DNA of 64,000 nucleotides from Albimonas sp963816545 (GTDB lineage: Bacteria > Pseudomonadota > Alphaproteobacteria > Rhodobacterales > Rhodobacteraceae), in the NCBI GenBank assembly GCA_963816545.1, contig CAWFLE010000020.1, positions 310,001 to 374,000 of the forward strand, in the 5' to 3' direction. The notes beneath the pieces were generated by a model that had not been told where the DNA came from, ran no database searches, and worked only from the letters and a program-made list of their open reading frames with translations. Of the stretch, positions 38,746 to 48,529 are shown in pieces. The stretch's first letter is position 1. The number at the start of each line of letters is the position of its first letter. The position numbers and the translations under genes were made by a program.

Positions 38746-39804
38746 ATGATGGGGGCCGAGCGGGTGCGAGCGACCGGACAGGATCGGGCGGAGGATGCGG
38801 GTGGAGGCGTGAGCGCGCTTGCCCGCGCCGCCATCGCGGAGGCGGAGCGGAGGGGGTTCGCCCCCACCCCGCGGGTATTCGAGCTGTTCTTCGCCTATCT
38901 CGACGGACAGGATGCTGAGCTGGTCGCGGCGGTGCGAGACCTGCTGCCGGAGGGCGCGGCGCCGGATCTCGATGCGGTGGACCGGATCTTCGACGCGCAT
39001 CTGTCGCTCGACGACCAGGCGGCGCGCTACGTGGAGATCGGCCACCGGGTGGCGCGGGAACTGACGACGCTCGGCGATTCCTCCGCGGAGAGGCTGGAGC
39101 GGGACGAAGAGCTGCGCGAGCATCTGGTCCGGGCGAGGGAGGGCATGTCCATCCTGTCCCGTCCCGGCTCCGTCCGCCAGACGATCCGGGACCTGCTGGA
39201 GACGACGGACGGCTACGCCCGACAGACGGAGGCTTTCACCGCCCAGATCCGCGCCTCGCAGGCCAAGATCAACGAGCTGGCGCCGAGTTGAAGGAGCTGA
39301 AGGAGAGCGCCTTCACGGATCACCTCACCAGCCTGGGAAACCGGCGGCGGTTCGACACGACGCTGGAGTTGGCGGTGGAGCAGGCCGGCGGCGGCGGGCC
39401 GCTGTCGCTGATCCTCGCGGATCTCGATCGCTTCAAGCGGATCAACGACGGCTACGGGCACCCGGTCGGGGATTCGGTGCTGAAGCACTTCGCCCGTCTG
39501 GTCCGTCAGAGCGTGTCCGACCAGGACACGCCAGCCCGCTGCGGAGGCGAGGAGTTCGGCATCATTCTTCCAGGGGTGGAGCTGCTGAACGCCCGGCACG
39601 TTGCCGAACGGATCCGCCAAGCCCTCGCCGCGCGCAGCTTCGTGGTCAGCGACACGCGGGAGCGCCTGGGCTCGGTCACCGCCTCCTTCGGGGTGGCCGA
39701 GCTGCGGGAGGGCGAGACGCCGCTCCATTTCTGACACTCGCGCCGACGCCGCGCTGATGTCGGCGAAGGAGGGCGGGCGGAACCGGGTGGTCGCCTCGCC
39801 CTGA
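38746..39804 (+). CDS. GGDEF diguanylate cyclase (frameshifted)
   Basis: Probably synthesises cyclic di-GMP. The N-terminal 170 residues are soluble and helical (DLDAVDRIFDAHLSLDDQAARYVEIGHRV), unlike known sensor domains I can name. The GGDEF domain follows: DHLTSLGNRRRFD, ILADLDRFKRINDGYGHPVGD, and the active loop GGEEF. The allosteric inhibitory RxxD is not present five residues before GGEEF (the sequence there is SDQDTPARC). Two indels break it: near 39283 (INEL/ELKELKESAF) and near 39730 (before DTRADAALMSAKEGG). Convergent with dat. Confidence 0.85.
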
Positions 39805-39808
39805 AACG

Positions 39809-40664
39809 TCAGATCGCCCGCTTGCGGCTCTCCTCGAGGTAGATCTCCCGCAGCCGCTTCGCCACGGGGCCGGGCGCGCCCTGCCCCAGCTTCGCGCCCT
39901 CGATCTCCACCACCGGCGTCACGAAGGCGGAGGCGGAGGTGAAGAAGGCCTCGGCCGCGCCCTGCGCCTCCTCGATGGTGAAGGGACGCTCCTCCACCTG
40001 CATCTGCGCCTCCTTGGCGTATCGCATGACCGAGGCGCGCGTGATCCCGTGCAGGATTTCCTGCGAAAGCTGGCGGGTGACCAGCTTCCCGTCCTTCGTC
40101 ACGATCCAGACGTTGTTGGAGGTGCCTTCCGTCACGAGCCCGTCCTCCACCAGCCAGGCGTCGTCGGCGCCCTGCTTCTTCGCCTGCATCTTGGCCATGG
40201 AGGGGTACAGAAGCTGCACCGTCTTGATGTCCCGCCGCGCCCAGCGCAGGTCCGGCAGCGCCACCACCTTCGCTCCCCGCTCCGCCAGCGGCGAGGCCGC
40301 GATGGACTTGGCCTGCGTGAACAGCACCAGGGAGGGCGTCATCCCATCCGCCCAAGCGAAGTCCCGGTCGGCGGCGCCGCGGGTGACCTGGAGGTAGATC
40401 ATCCCCTCGGTCAGCTCGTTGCGCGCGCACCAGCTCGCGGTGGATCTCCAGCAGCGCCTCGTTCGTGCAGGGCGCCGGGATCTCCAGCTCCCCCAGCGAC
40501 CGCGCGAGCCGCGCCTCATGCCCCTCGTAGTCCAGCAGCTTGCCGTCGAGGACCGAGGCCACCTCGTACATGGCATCCGCCATCAGGAAGCCGCGGTCGA
40601 AGACGGAGACCTTCGCCTCTTCCTCGGGAAGATATTCGCCGTTGACGTAGACGGTTCGCGACAT
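39809..40664 (-). CDS. dat: D-amino-acid transaminase (frameshifted)
   Basis: Class IV PLP aminotransferase: MSRTVYVNGEYLPEEEAKVSVFDRGFLMADAMYE at the start, the PLP lysine in RRDIKTVQLL, and GLVTEGTSNNVWIV with the phosphate-binding loop. It interconverts D-amino acids and 2-oxo acids. One indel near 40427 separates HRELV from RNELTEGMIYLQ. Third gene of the dgcN-dgcA-dat operon. Confidence 0.88.
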
Positions 40665-40675
40665 GGGCGGCTCCT

Positions 40676-41651
40676 TCAGCCCCAGAGGGCGGCGTTCGGA
40701 CGGATGGACGCCGGCGGCGTCGAACTTGAGCGGGGTCTCGCGGTCCTCGGCCAGCAGCAGCGGGCCGTCGAGGTCCGTGACCTCCGCCCCCTGCGCGACC
40801 AGCACCGCCGGCGCCATGGCAAGCGAGGTGCCCATCATGCACCCCACCATCACCTGATAGCCCTCGGCGCGCGCGGCGTCGCGCAGGGCCAGCGCCTCGG
40901 TCAGCCCGCCGGTCTTGTCGAGCTTGATGTTGACCATGTCGTAGCGGCCCTTCAGCGAGGGCAGCGAGGTCCGGTCATGGCAGCTCTCGTCCGCGCAGAC
41001 GGGCACGATGCGCTCCACCTCGGCCAGCGCCTCGTCGCGGCCCGCGGGCAGCGGCTGCTCCACCATCGCCACGCCCAGCCGCTTCAGCGCAGGCGCCAGC
41101 TCGGCGTATTCCGCCACAGACCAGCCCTCGTTCGCGTCGACGACGATGCGGGCGTCGGGGGCGCCCGCGCGCACCGCCTCCAGCCGGGCCATATCGCCCT
41201 CGCCGCCCAGCTTGATCTTCAGCAGCGGCCGGAAGGCGTTCTCCGAGGCCTTGCGCCGCATCGCGTCGGGCTCGGCCAGCGACAGGGTGTAGGCGGTGAC
41301 CATCGGGCCGGGCTCCGCCAGCCCCGCAAGCTGCCAGACGCGGGCCCCGGCGCGCTTGGCCTCCAGATCCCACAGCGCGCAGTCCACGGCGTTGCGGCCG
41401 GCGCCGGCGTGCATCCGCTCCAGCAGCGTCTCCCGGGTCAGGCCCGTGAGGTCCAGCGCCTCGATCTCGGCGATCACGCCCTGGGGCGTCTCGTCGTAGC
41501 GGGGGTAAGGCGTGCATTCTCCCCGACCCCGGACCTCGCCGTCCGTCACCTCCACGGTGACCACGGGCTGCTCGGTGCGCGACCCGCGAGAGATGGTGAA
41601 GGCCTCCCGCAACCGGAAGACCTCCCGCTTCGCCGTCAGCCGCAGGCTCAC
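40676..41651 (-). CDS. dgcA: N-acetyl-D-glutamate racemase DgcA / dipeptide-epimerase family (frameshifted at 3' end)
   Basis: Enolase-superfamily enzyme. LLKIKLGG supplies the catalytic KxK lysine; metal ligands lie in RIVVDANEGW, AMVEQPLPAG and CADESCHD; the second lysine in DMVNIKLDKTGG. In the described DgcN-DgcA route it racemises N-acetyl-D-glutamate to the L form. GTG 41651 overlaps the dgcN stop (GTGA). An extra base near 40697 makes the frame run on into dat; without it the protein ends ALWG-stop at 40676, like its homologues. Confidence 0.87.
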
Positions 41652-42643
41652 GCCAGCGCGTCCACGAGCCGCTTGGCGCCGTGGCGGTAGGGGTCCACCG
41701 CGGGGATGCCGAACTGCTTCTCCAGCCCTTCGAGGTAGTCCACCGCCTCCTCCTCCGACATCGCGGCGGTGTTGACGGAAATGCCGATGACCTCGCAGGC
41801 CGGGTTCGCCATGCGCGCCATGGTCAGCGCCAGGTCCCGCACCGCCTCGATGGAGGGCATGGAATACTCCGGCAGGCCACGCATATGCTCGCGCGTCGGC
41901 TCATGGCAGATCACCAGCGCATCGGGCTGGCCGCCATGGATCAGCGCCAGCGTCACCCCGGAATAGGAGATGTGGAACAGCGAGCCCTGCCCCTCGATCA
42001 GATCCCAGTGATCCTCGTCCGCGTCCGGCGTCAGCCACTCGATCGAGCCGGCCATGAAGTCCGCGATCACCGCATCCAGCGGCACGCCGCCCCCGGTGAT
42101 GAGGATGCCGGTCTGGCCGGTGGCGCGGAAGGAGCACTTCATGCCCCGCGCGGACATCTCCTTCTCCATCGCCAGCGCCGTGTACATCTTGCCCACCGAG
42201 CAATCCGTCCCGACAGCGAGGCACCGCTTGCCCGCGCGCTTCTTCCCGTCCGCGATGGGGTATTTCACCGTCGGCACGCGCACGTCGTGCAGCGTCCGGC
42301 CGTTGGCCTTCGCCACCTCCACCAGGTCCTTCTCGTCGCGCAGCAGGTTGTGCAGGCCCGAGGCGAGGTCGAGCCCCTTCTCCAGCGCCTCCCGCAGCAC
42401 GGCCTTCCAGGGCTCCGAGATGATGCCGCCGCGGTTGGCCACGCCGATCACCAGCGTCTTCACGCCCGCCGCCACGGCCTCGTCCAGCGTCATCTCCGGC
42501 AGGCGCATGTCGGCCTTGCAGCCCGGCAGGCGCAGCTGGCCCGCGGCCGCGTCCGGGTTCCAGTCGCGGATCCCCTGCGCGACCTTGGCGGCGAGGGGGT
42601 CGGGCGCGTCGCCCAGGAACAGCAGGTAGGGTTGCGCGATCAT
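41648..42643 (-). CDS. dgcN: D-glutamate N-acetyltransferase DgcN (DUF1611 family)
   Basis: 331 residues, MIAQPYLLFLGDAPDPLAAKVAQGIRDW..., with a P-loop-like GTDCSVGKMYTALAM and conserved FRATGQTGILITGGGVPLDA and WDLIEGQGSLFHISYSG. These are hallmarks of the DUF1611/DgcN family. DgcN acetylates D-glutamate, and DgcA then converts the product to N-acetyl-L-glutamate. First gene of the operon; the 190-base region upstream to opgH should hold its promoter, but I see no clear regulator site. Confidence 0.88.
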   Translation of the reverse strand: MIAQPYLLFLGDAPDPLAAKVAQGIRDWNPDAAAGQLRLPGCKADMRLPEMTLDEAVAAGVKTLVIGVANRGGIISEPWKAVLREALEKGLDLASGLHNLLRDEKDLVEVAKANGRTLHDVRVPTVKYPIADGKKRAGKRCLAVGTDCSVGKMYTALAMEKEMSARGMKCSFRATGQTGILITGGGVPLDAVIADFMAGSIEWLTPDADEDHWDLIEGQGSLFHISYSGVTLALIHGGQPDALVICHEPTREHMRGLPEYSMPSIEAVRDLALTMARMANPACEVIGISVNTAAMSEEEAVDYLEGLEKQFGIPAVDPYRHGAKRLVDALA

Positions 42644-42832
42644 CGAGGACTCCGGTTCGGGCGGAAGGACGGGGCGCAGTCCACACCGCAGACGCGCATT
42701 CGTCAACGATCCCGCGGCGCGGAACGAAACTTCGCACGATCCTTCGGCGGATGGCGGCTCTCGCGGCTCCCTGTTGCGTGGGGGCGCATCCTGCGCGGGC
42801 AGATGCGCACGAGGCGCCCGAAAACGGGCGGA

Positions 42833-44642
42833 TCAGGCGGCGTGCAGCCGTTCCGGCGGGCCGTACGGCGCCGGATTTTCAAGCGCCCGCAGCGTCTCGG
42901 GACGCTCCGCCTCCTCCGGCACGGCGCAGAGGCCGCCTCGGGCGACCAGCGCGCCGACGCGGGGCGAGGCGGTGAGGACCGCGAAGGGTATGGCGAGCGC
43001 GAGGCCCAGCAGCACCGGCGCGGCCCAGGGCAGCGCGCCGGGCGCTCCCCAGCCGACGGCCGCGGCGAGGGCCGCGCCCATGACGGTCTGGGGCCAGAGG
43101 CCGCGCGCCGCCTCGCCCCAGCTCAGCGCATGGGCGTCCCGGCTCTGCCCCGACCAGTGGACCGTCCGCGCGAAGGCGAGGCCGATGAGGAAGATGGTCA
43201 CCCGCAGCGCCACCGCCGGAGCCAGCAGGATGGAGAACAGCGTCTCCGCCCCCGCCCCGGCCATGAACCGCCCCGCGCCGCCGTAGCGCCGCACGCCGCC
43301 GGGCGTCAGCGCCACGTCGATCCATCCGGCCGCCTTGGGCACAAGGCTCATGGCGAACATCACCAGGAACATCGCCACCCCGAAGGCGAGGTCCACGTCG
43401 CCCGCCTCGCCCACGAAGATCTTGGCGGTGGCCGCGAGCGTCATCAGCATCCAGGCCGGCGCGCCGAAATACATGCCGATGGCGGCGAACAGCTGGAACC
43501 GGCTCATGGGCCGCAGGCCGGGCAGCCCCAGCAGGCGCAGGTACTGCATGTTGCCCTGGCACCAGCGCAGGTCCCGCCGGGTGAAGTCCATCAGCGTCGG
43601 GGGATTGTCCTCCCAGGACGGCCCCTCCTGCGGGATCACGCGCACCTCGTAGCCCGCGCGCCGCATCAGCGCCGCCTCCACCTGATCGTGCGAGAGGATG
43701 TGCCCGCCCAGCGGCGGACGCCCCGGCAGCTTCGGCAGCGCGCAGCGGGCGCGGAAGGGCGCCACCCGCACCAGCGCGTTATGCCCCCAGAACGGCCCGC
43801 AGTCGCCATGCCACCACGCGGCGCCCAGCGTGAAGCTCCGCATCCCGTGGCGCATCCCGAACTGGAAGACCCGCGCGAAGGCGGACCGCGAGGGCGTGCC
43901 CACCACCAGGCTCTGCAATATCCCCAGCCGCGGATGCGCCTGCATGATCCGCGTCATGCGCACCACCGCCTCGCCCCCCATCAGACTGTCGGAATCGAGC
44001 GGCAGGAACAGGTCGTAGTCCCGCCCCCAGCGCCTGAGGAAATCCCGGACGTTGCCCGCCTTGAACCCGTCGTTGCGCTCCCGCCGCCGGTACCGCACGC
44101 CGCCGAGCCTCGGCCGCCAGCGCGCGATCGCCGCCGCCTCCTCCGCCGCGATCGCGGGGTCCGAGGTGTCGGACAGCACGAACAGGTCGTAGCCCGCCCC
44201 CCAGCCCGTCGCATCCAGCGACCGCCGCACCTCCGCCAGCCGCGCCAGCGCACGGTCCGGGGCCTCGTTCCGCAGGGTCATCAGCACCGCGGTCCGCAGG
44301 CGCACCGGCTGCCCCTCGTCGCCCGCCAGGTGCGGGGCGGCCTGCGCCAGCCCGTCGCGCGCCCCGTGCAGCAGCCACAGCCCGATCAGCGCGTTCCACG
44401 CCCCCATGATCGTCCACGGCGCGCCCACCGCCACGCAGGCCACGATCACCGCGTCCGTGACGCTCCACCCGCCCGCGCCGAACACCTGCGCCGCCCCCCA
44501 CAGCACCGCGCGCGACGGTCGCGAGGTTCAGCCCCGCCACCAGCGCCCGCCGCCGCGCCAGCGTGGCGCGCCTCTGCAGGCCTGCGGGCGTGAACTCGTC
44601 CTGCGCCGGGTCGAGGGCGCGATGAAGGGTGGCGTCGGTCAT
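42833..44642 (-). CDS. mdoH: Glucans biosynthesis glucosyltransferase H (frameshifted near the start)
   Basis: Inner-membrane GT2 enzyme that builds the beta-glucan backbone of osmoregulated periplasmic glucans. Motifs: DLFVLSDTSDP, LFLPLDSDSLMGG (DxD), GHILSHDQVEAA and the RRDLRWCQGNMQY block (QxxRW-like), with several TM helices in the second half. Starts MTDATLHRALDP at 44642. One extra base near 44513 separates LNLATVA from VLWGAAQVFG. About 603 codons. No opgG is adjacent; opgC lies 5 kb away. Confidence 0.92.
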
Positions 44643-44728
44643 GTTGCGGCCTTGCAAGGGATCGCAGGTCAGGGTTCGGAGTGGCCGCCGGCAGCGGCGC
44701 CCCGCGGTCAAGTGGCGGAGATTACGGC

Positions 44729-45719
44729 TTGGTCCAGCTCGCGGATCATCACGAAGCCCCGAGCGCGCTCTGGCACGTCGCCCCGGGGCGCGCGGAAATC
44801 CGCCCCGCCGCGCTCGGCGAGGGCGAGTGCCTCCTGCGCATGACCGTCTCCGGGCTGAGCCGCGGCACCGAGCGTCTGGTCTCCGAAGGCCGCGTGCCCG
44901 ACACCGAGCGCGAGCGGATGCGCGCCCCCTTCCAGGAGGGCGACTTCCCCTTCCCCGTCAAATACGGCTACTGCGCCGTGGCCGAGGTGCTGGAGGGGCC
45001 TCCCGACTGGGCCGGCCGCCACGTCTTCGCCCTGCATCCGCATCAGACCCTGTTCCGCCTGCCCGCCTCCGCCTGCCGCCTCGTGCCCGAGGGCCTGCCC
45101 CCCGCCCGCGCCGCGCTCGCCGCCAACATGGAGACGGCGCTCAACGTGGTCTGGGACGCGGGGCTCGCGCCGGGGGATCGGGTGGCGGTGATCGGCGCGG
45201 GGCTGATCGGCTGCCTCGTCGCCCAACTCGCCGCGCGCCTGCCGGGGGCGGAGGTGGTTCTGTCCGACAGGATACCCTCCCGCGGAGGCGGTCGCCCATG
45301 ACATCGGCGTGACCTTCGCGCCCGACCTCCCCGCCGATTGCGACGTCGCCATCAACTGCTCCGCCTCCGGCGCCAGGCCTCGCCGCCGCGCTCGCCTGCC
45401 TGGGGACCGAGGGCCGCGCGGTGGAGGCGAGCTGGCACGGCGACCGCGACGCCGCGCTGCCCCTCGGCGGCGCCTTCCACTCCCGCCGGCTCTCGATCGT
45501 CTCCTCCCAGGTGGGCCGCATCCCCGCCGCCCGCGCCGCGCGCTGGGACTTCGCCCGACGCATGGAGACCGCGCTGCGCCTGCTGGCCGAAGACCCGCGC
45601 CTCGACGCCCTGATCCACCAGGAGGTCGCCTTCGACGACCTGCCCGCGCGCCTGCCCGACCTGCTCGCGCCCGACGCGCCGGGGGTGGCGACCGTGATCC
45701 GCTACGCCGCGCCGGCTTG
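44729..45719 (+). CDS. Zinc-binding alcohol dehydrogenase-like protein (frameshifted)
   Basis: Medium-chain dehydrogenase/reductase: ALWHVAPGRAEIRPAAL at the N-terminus, SGLSRGTERLV, KYGYCAVAEVLEG, and a Rossmann motif VAVIGAGLIGCLVAQ. The structural zinc cysteines of classical alcohol dehydrogenases are not visible. TTG 44729 has a GGAG site eight bases upstream. Indels near 45287 (before VAHDIGVTFAPDLP) and near 45380 (SASG/LAAALACLGTEG) break the frame; it ends VIRYAAPA. First gene of a four-gene run with the pterin synthase-like gene. Confidence 0.8.
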
Positions 45720-45775
45720 ACCTCGCCGCGGGCCGCGTCATCCTCCGCCCGGCCGGAACCAAGGGAGGCCCGTCC

Positions 45776-46168
45776 ATGTACGCCGTCGAAGTCCGCGATC
45801 ACGTGATGCTCGCCCATTCCCTGAAGGGCGAGGTCTTCGGCCCCGCCCAGGGCATGCATGGCGCGACCTACGTGGTGGACGTCGCCTTCTTCCGAAACGA
45901 ACTGGGCCCCGAGCGCATCGTGGTGGATATCGGCCGCGCGCATGACGCGCTGAAGGCCGCCCTGACCCCCATCAACTACGCCAACCTCGACGAGCGCTTC
46001 CCCGGAGAGCTGACCACCACCGAATGGCTGGCGCGCCACGTCTTCGACAGCCTCGCCGCCGCCGCCAAGGCCGGAGAGCTGGGCGTGGGGTCCGAGGGGA
46101 TCGAGCGCATCCGCGTCACCCTGAACGAGAGCCACGTCGCCCGCGCGTGGTACGAAGGGGCCTTGTGA
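45776..46168 (+). CDS. Divergent 6-pyruvoyl/6-carboxytetrahydropterin synthase homologue
   Basis: 130 residues of the PTPS/QueD fold: MYAVEVRDHVMLAHSLKG, GMHGATYVVDVAF, RIVVDIGRAHDALKAAL, NYANLDERFPGELTTTEWLARHVF. In the family three His bind zinc and a Cys just before the HGH motif is catalytic. Here His14 and His28 remain, but the second His of HGH is Ala30 and no Cys is present nearby. It may act on a different pterin or be non-catalytic. ATGA-type overlap (GTGA) links it to the glycosyltransferase gene. Confidence 0.82.
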   Translation: MYAVEVRDHVMLAHSLKGEVFGPAQGMHGATYVVDVAFFRNELGPERIVVDIGRAHDALKAALTPINYANLDERFPGELTTTEWLARHVFDSLAAAAKAGELGVGSEGIERIRVTLNESHVARAWYEGAL

Positions 46169-47202
46169 GCCTGGAAGCGGACTTCGCCATCCCCGGCGAC
46201 CTCGCGACGCCTACCGGGGGCTATGAATACGACCGCCGCCTGATCGGGGCCGCGCCCTCCGCCGGCCTGACCCTGCGCCACCTGCCCCTGCGCGGCGGCT
46301 TCCCCGCGGCCTCGGAGGGGGAGGTGGAGGCCGCGCTCGCCGCCCTCGGCGCCACCTCCGGCCCGGTGCTGGCCGACGGGCTCGCCCTCGGCGCCCTGCC
46401 CGCGGACCGCCTGCCCCCGCACCTGCCGCCGCGCCTCGTGGCGCTCTGCCATCACCCGCTGGGGACCGAGACCGGCCTCGACCCGGCCGAGGCCCGCCGC
46501 CTGATCGCCGCCGAGGCGTCCATCCTCGCCGCCTGCGCGGGCGTGGTGACCACCTCCGAGGTCACGGCCCGCACCCTGGCCCGTGACCTGCGCGTGCTGC
46601 CCGACAAGATCCTGGTGGCGCCGCCCGGCCTCGACCGCGCGGAGCCCGCGCCCCGGCGCGGCGACCCGCCGCTGATCCTAGGTGTGGGGACGATCTCGGC
46701 GCGCAAGGACTGGCCGACGCTGGCCGAGGCGCTGGCCCGCGTGTCCCGACCCTACCGCTGCGTGATCGCGGGCGCGGACGACAGGGATCCCGCCGCCGTC
46801 GCCCATCTGCGCGCGCGCCTCGCCGAACTCGGCCTCGCGAACCGCGTGACCCTCGCCGGCGCCCTGACGCGGGCGGAGCTGGACCGCCTCTACGCCGAGG
46901 CCGACCTCTTCGCCCTCCCCTCCCGCCACGAGGGCTATGGCATGGTGATCGCCGAGGCGATGGCCCGCGGCCTGCCCGTCCTCGCCTCCGACGCCGGCGC
47001 CATCCCGGAGGCCGCCGGCGGCGCCGCCCGCCTCCTCCCCCCCGGCGACCCCGAAGCCTGGGCCGAGGCGCTGGACGCCCTCCTCTCAGACGCCGTCGAG
47101 CGCGACCGCCTCTCCGCCGCCGCCCTCGCCCGCGCCCGCGCTCTGCCCGACTGGACCGCCGCCGCACGCGTGGTGGCCAACGCCCTGAGGCGCGTCGCAT
47201 GA
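46165..47202 (+). CDS. Family 4 (GT-B) glycosyltransferase
   Basis: 345 residues from GTG 46165. The C-terminal half has LILGVGTISARKDWPTLAEAL and RHEGYGMVIAEAMARGLPVL, the E-x7-E donor-sugar motif of GT4 enzymes. The N-terminal half is divergent (LVALCHHPLGTETGLD). It is sandwiched by overlapping stop/start codons between the pterin synthase homologue and a methyltransferase, so its acceptor is more likely the product of this cluster than a cell-envelope glycan. Confidence 0.87.
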   Translation: MSLEADFAIPGDLATPTGGYEYDRRLIGAAPSAGLTLRHLPLRGGFPAASEGEVEAALAALGATSGPVLADGLALGALPADRLPPHLPPRLVALCHHPLGTETGLDPAEARRLIAAEASILAACAGVVTTSEVTARTLARDLRVLPDKILVAPPGLDRAEPAPRRGDPPLILGVGTISARKDWPTLAEALARVSRPYRCVIAGADDRDPAAVAHLRARLAELGLANRVTLAGALTRAELDRLYAEADLFALPSRHEGYGMVIAEAMARGLPVLASDAGAIPEAAGGAARLLPPGDPEAWAEALDALLSDAVERDRLSAAALARARALPDWTAAARVVANALRRVA

Positions 47203-47954
47203 GCTTCTCCTCCGACTGGCTCGCCCTGCGCGAACCCGCCGACGAGGCCGCCCGCGACCGCGGCCTCCTCGCGGGCCTCGCCCGCTGGGTGGACGGCCGC
47301 CCGCTGCGCGCCCATGACCTCGGCTGCGGCGCCGGCTCCACCCACCGCGCCGTCTCCCCCCATGTCCCGAGCCTGAGCTGGACCCTGATCGACAACGATC
47401 CCGCGCTGCTTGAGGAAGCCGCCCGCCGCACCGGCGCGCCGACCCGCCGCCTCGACCTCGCGGCGGACCCCGAGGCGGCCGCGGACGCCGAGGTGGTGAC
47501 CGCCTCCGCCCTCTTCGACCTCGTCTCCGCCGACTGGCTCGCCCGCTTCGTCGCGGCCCTGCCCGCCGGCGCCGCCGTCTACGCCGCCCTCACCTATGAC
47601 GGGCGCGAAAGCTGGAGCCCCGCCCCTCCGCACGAGGCGCAGGGCCTCGCCGCCTTCCACGCCCACCAACGCCGGGACAAGGGCTTCGGCCCCTCGCTCG
47701 GCCCGCAGGCCGGAGGGGCGCTCGCCGCGCTGCTGGCCGGTCGCGGCTGGCGGGTGCGCCTCGCCGACAGCGCCTGGCGCCTCGGGGCGGCGGACCGGCC
47801 CCTGATCCGCGCCCTCGCCGACGGCTGCGCGCAGGCCGCGTCAGAGACCGGCGCCCTGCCCAGCGCGGACCTCACCCGCTGGAGGGACGCCCGCCGACGC
47901 ACCGACCGCGCCGAGATCGGCCACATGGACCTGCTCGCGCTGCCGCCCGACTAG
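47199..47954 (+). CDS. Class I SAM-dependent methyltransferase
   Basis: 251 residues. Motif I AHDLGCGAGSTHRAV and an acidic motif II end LIDNDPALLEEA identify the SAM fold. The C-terminal third (RRRTDRAEIGHMDLLALPP) has no recognised domain. ATGA overlap with the glycosyltransferase upstream; convergent with the cytochrome b561 gene, overlapping by four bases. Confidence 0.85.
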   Translation: MSFSSDWLALREPADEAARDRGLLAGLARWVDGRPLRAHDLGCGAGSTHRAVSPHVPSLSWTLIDNDPALLEEAARRTGAPTRRLDLAADPEAAADAEVVTASALFDLVSADWLARFVAALPAGAAVYAALTYDGRESWSPAPPHEAQGLAAFHAHQRRDKGFGPSLGPQAGGALAALLAGRGWRVRLADSAWRLGAADRPLIRALADGCAQAASETGALPSADLTRWRDARRRTDRAEIGHMDLLALPPD

Positions 47955-48529
47955 GGCGCCATCCGTCCCCACACCTCGTCCCGGTTCACGAGCCTGTGCT
48001 TCAGGGCCGCAAGGACATGGGCGGCCGCGAGGATCCCGATCAGGATCCCGAGCGGCCCGTGCACGTCCCCCAGAAGCATATCCGACAGCTCCCGGTCTCC
48101 CTGGAGGGGCAGCCGCGCGTCGAACAGGAACCAGAAGGGCGCCGGCGCCGGATACAGGCTAACCCCGATCCAGCCGACGATCGGCGTCAGCAGCAACAGC
48201 GCGTAAAGCGCCGCATGAACCACGCCCGACGCCACCCGAGTCGCCGCCGAGGGCGGCTCCCGATACGCGGGCTCGCCATGCACCGCCCGCGCCACCACGC
48301 GCAGCACCATCAGCCCCAGCACCGTCAGACCCACGGACTTGTGAAGCGAGTAGATGATATTGAACGCCCCCGGCCCGAGCGCCGCGTTCACCGCCTCCAC
48401 CCGCTCCTGCTGATAGCCCTCGATCAGCAGGCCGACGGGCACAAGCGCCAGAACGCACAGGGCGACGATCCAGTGGATCAGTCGCTGCGTCCAGTGATAG
48501 GCGCGGCGGCGGGGGTCGGCAGGGGTCAA
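47951..48529 (-). CDS. Cytochrome b561 family membrane protein
   Basis: 192 residues with four hydrophobic helices. Candidate haem ligands are the His residues in YHWTQRLIHWIVALC, YSLHKSVGLT and DVHGPLGILIGILAAAHVLAAL. Such proteins shuttle electrons from quinol across the inner membrane. TTG 48529 overlaps the stop of the RibD-like gene and has GGAG upstream, so the two are co-translated. Confidence 0.85.
   Translation of the reverse strand: MTPADPRRRAYHWTQRLIHWIVALCVLALVPVGLLIEGYQQERVEAVNAALGPGAFNIIYSLHKSVGLTVLGLMVLRVVARAVHGEPAYREPPSAATRVASGVVHAALYALLLLTPIVGWIGVSLYPAPAPFWFLFDARLPLQGDRELSDMLLGDVHGPLGILIGILAAAHVLAALKHRLVNRDEVWGRMAP

Noticed and set aside
39213..41651. An 812-codon frame that appears to fuse DgcA, the transaminase start and antisense cyclase
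   Set aside because: Removing one base near 40697 restores the normal DgcA end ALWG-stop; the rest is transaminase up to its own frameshift, then antisense sequence.
41681..44593. A 970-codon open frame on the plus strand opposite dgcN and opgH
   Set aside because: The residues are a repetitive H/R/Q/P/A mixture mirroring the codon bias of the minus-strand genes; no domain is recognisable.
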